DNA of 15,404 bases from CAYVFC01 sp964450715 (GTDB lineage Bacteria > Myxococcota_A > Polyangia > Polyangiales > JAFGIB01), in NCBI GenBank assembly GCA_964450715.1, contig CAYVFC010000175.1:1-15404 (forward strand). The letters are read 5' to 3'. This document shows, piece by piece, positions 14,461 through 15,404 of this stretch. The notes beneath the pieces were generated by a model, which worked only from the letters and a program-made list of their open reading frames with translations, searched no databases and was not told where the DNA came from. Made by a program: the position numbers and the translations under genes. Numbering within the stretch: position 1 is the stretch's first letter; each line of letters begins with the position of its first letter.

Positions 14461-15404
14461 ATGGCTTCTACAAAGGTCGAGGAACAACTCAAGACCGTTC
14501 TGGGAGAAACAGCCCTGGAAGGCCTCGGAAAAGCGAGCGGTTTCATACGATGCCGAAGGACAATTACTACCGCGATGTTCGTCGGCAGTTTACTCAAATC
14601 GCTCGGGACTCGGAAGGTCGAGACGATTGCCGACCTGCACCGGGACTTCAACAGTGATAACGGCATCTTCGTTAACTATAAACCCTACTTTGAAAAACTC
14701 TATTTTCCGGGCGTTTCGGAGTTGATGCGTATTCTGTTCGAGAGGATGATGACCGAGATGTCCCTCAGGATACTGAGCCCGTTGAGAGAAGGACCTTTCC
14801 GCATTTTTGCGGACATCGCGATTCACGACGGTTCTTCGTTTGCGCTTCATGACGATCTCCGAGAAGAGTTCCCGGGACGCTTCAAGACCATAAGCCCGGC
14901 AGCGGTGGAACTTCACGCCACGATGTCGCTCTTTCGCGACAACTTGACGGCCGTGACCATTACGGCCGATTCCGAATGCGAGCGCCATTTCACTGCGGAC
15001 CCCAAAGACCTGTGACGAACGCTCTTCATGGGAGATCGAGGTTTCGACGACAGAATGGACGTCTGCTGGCGGAACTACTATGGCGAGCCGGACTGCTCCT
15101 TCAGGATGATACTGAAATACAATCGATCCGAGAAATCGTGGATGAGATTGATGACGAATCTGCCTCGGTGACTATTCTCCGCGAAGTCGGTTTTGAGCGC
15201 GTATCATCTTCGCTAGAAGATCGAATTGTACTTAAAGGAACTGAAGTCGTACGCTAACCTCCATCGCTTTTGTACGAGCAAGGCCAACATCGCGGAAGGT
15301 TTTTCTGGGCATCGCTTTGCGTGGCTTTCCTCAAGCGTTACTTCGCTCATCACGCGTGATCGCTTAACAGCCGGCCCAAACGGTTTCTGACGGCGATTTA
15401 CGCG
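14461..15404 (+). pseudogene. IS4-family transposase, inactivated, cut by the window end
   Basis: From ATG 14461 the frame reads a typical IS4-family DDE transposase: 'FADIAIHDGSSFALHDDL' with the first catalytic Asp, 'FPGRF', 'AAVELH', then 'FMGDRGF' with the second Asp. Later the YREK signature appears: Y at 15202, R at 15211, E at 15223 and K at 15244, followed by 'SYANLHRF' and 'SKANIAEG'. In-frame stops interrupt it at 15013 (TGA), 15169 (TGA) and 15214 (TAG, where the family usually has Trp or Gln after LR). About 80 residues seem to be missing between 'MILKYN' and 'LMTNLPR', and one base is lost in the T-run near 15300. The element is dead. Its left end probably lies between 14330 and 14460, and its right end is outside the window. 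Confidence 0.82.

Overview
The window is GC-rich DNA from what looks like a Myxococcota (former Deltaproteobacteria) or similar predatory/soil-type genome. The basis is a run of predicted outer-membrane lipoproteins that each carry a lipobox followed by a long Gly/Ser/Ala/Asp ('DGG', 'GGSG') linker and then a Cys-rich, vWA, C-type-lectin or beta-propeller domain, a style common in that phylum. Taxonomy is inference; no rRNA or marker gene is present. At least five of the main genes start with GTG.

Layout. 1-286: non-coding, opening with a strong nested hairpin. 287-1851 (+): the C-terminal half of a flavin reductase with its own ribosome binding site, translationally coupled (GTGA overlap) to an MFS transporter. 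1871-4529 (-): a two-gene lipoprotein operon, a 51-cysteine protein followed by a vWA/MIDAS protein. 4871-5878 (+), divergent from it: a lipoprotein with an 18-bp tandem-repeat linker and a C-type lectin domain; it shares a four-cysteine module with the divergent Cys-rich gene. 5957-6112 (-): a decayed IS91-type transposase piece. 6226-6255: a sigma70-like promoter with a perfect 5-1-5 inverted repeat in its spacer, driving 6309-8006 (+), a GMC/cholesterol-oxidase-like flavoenzyme. 8013-8178: a MITE-like, almost fully palindromic element that supplies the 3' end and stop codon of the next gene. 8026-9407 (-): a frameshifted flippase-like (LPG-synthase transmembrane type) membrane protein, coupled by a TGATG overlap to 9407-11617 (-), a large lipoprotein with about 13 'NGWAVG' beta-propeller repeats. 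11860-12228 (-): an orphan internal fragment of class I HMG-CoA reductase. 12706-13887 (+): another Cys-rich lipoprotein. 13888-14329 (+): the C-terminal stump of a beta-helix/choice-of-anchor-Q protein. 14461-15404 (+): an IS4-family transposase pseudogene with in-frame stops, an internal deletion and a frameshift, running off the window.

How it works together. Two themes stand out. First, a set of five secreted, probably surface-displayed lipoproteins built from adhesion or interaction modules (vWA, Cys-knot-like repeats, C-type lectin, beta-propeller), some in operons; a cell-surface recognition role is a reasonable inference but not shown. Second, the region is eroding: three gene stumps (flavin reductase, HMG-CoA reductase, beta-helix protein), two transposase remnants, one MITE and one frameshifted gene lie within 15 kb, so it behaves like an accessory, recombination-prone segment. 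No CRISPR array, tRNA, rRNA, reverse transcriptase or recognisable defence system was seen.
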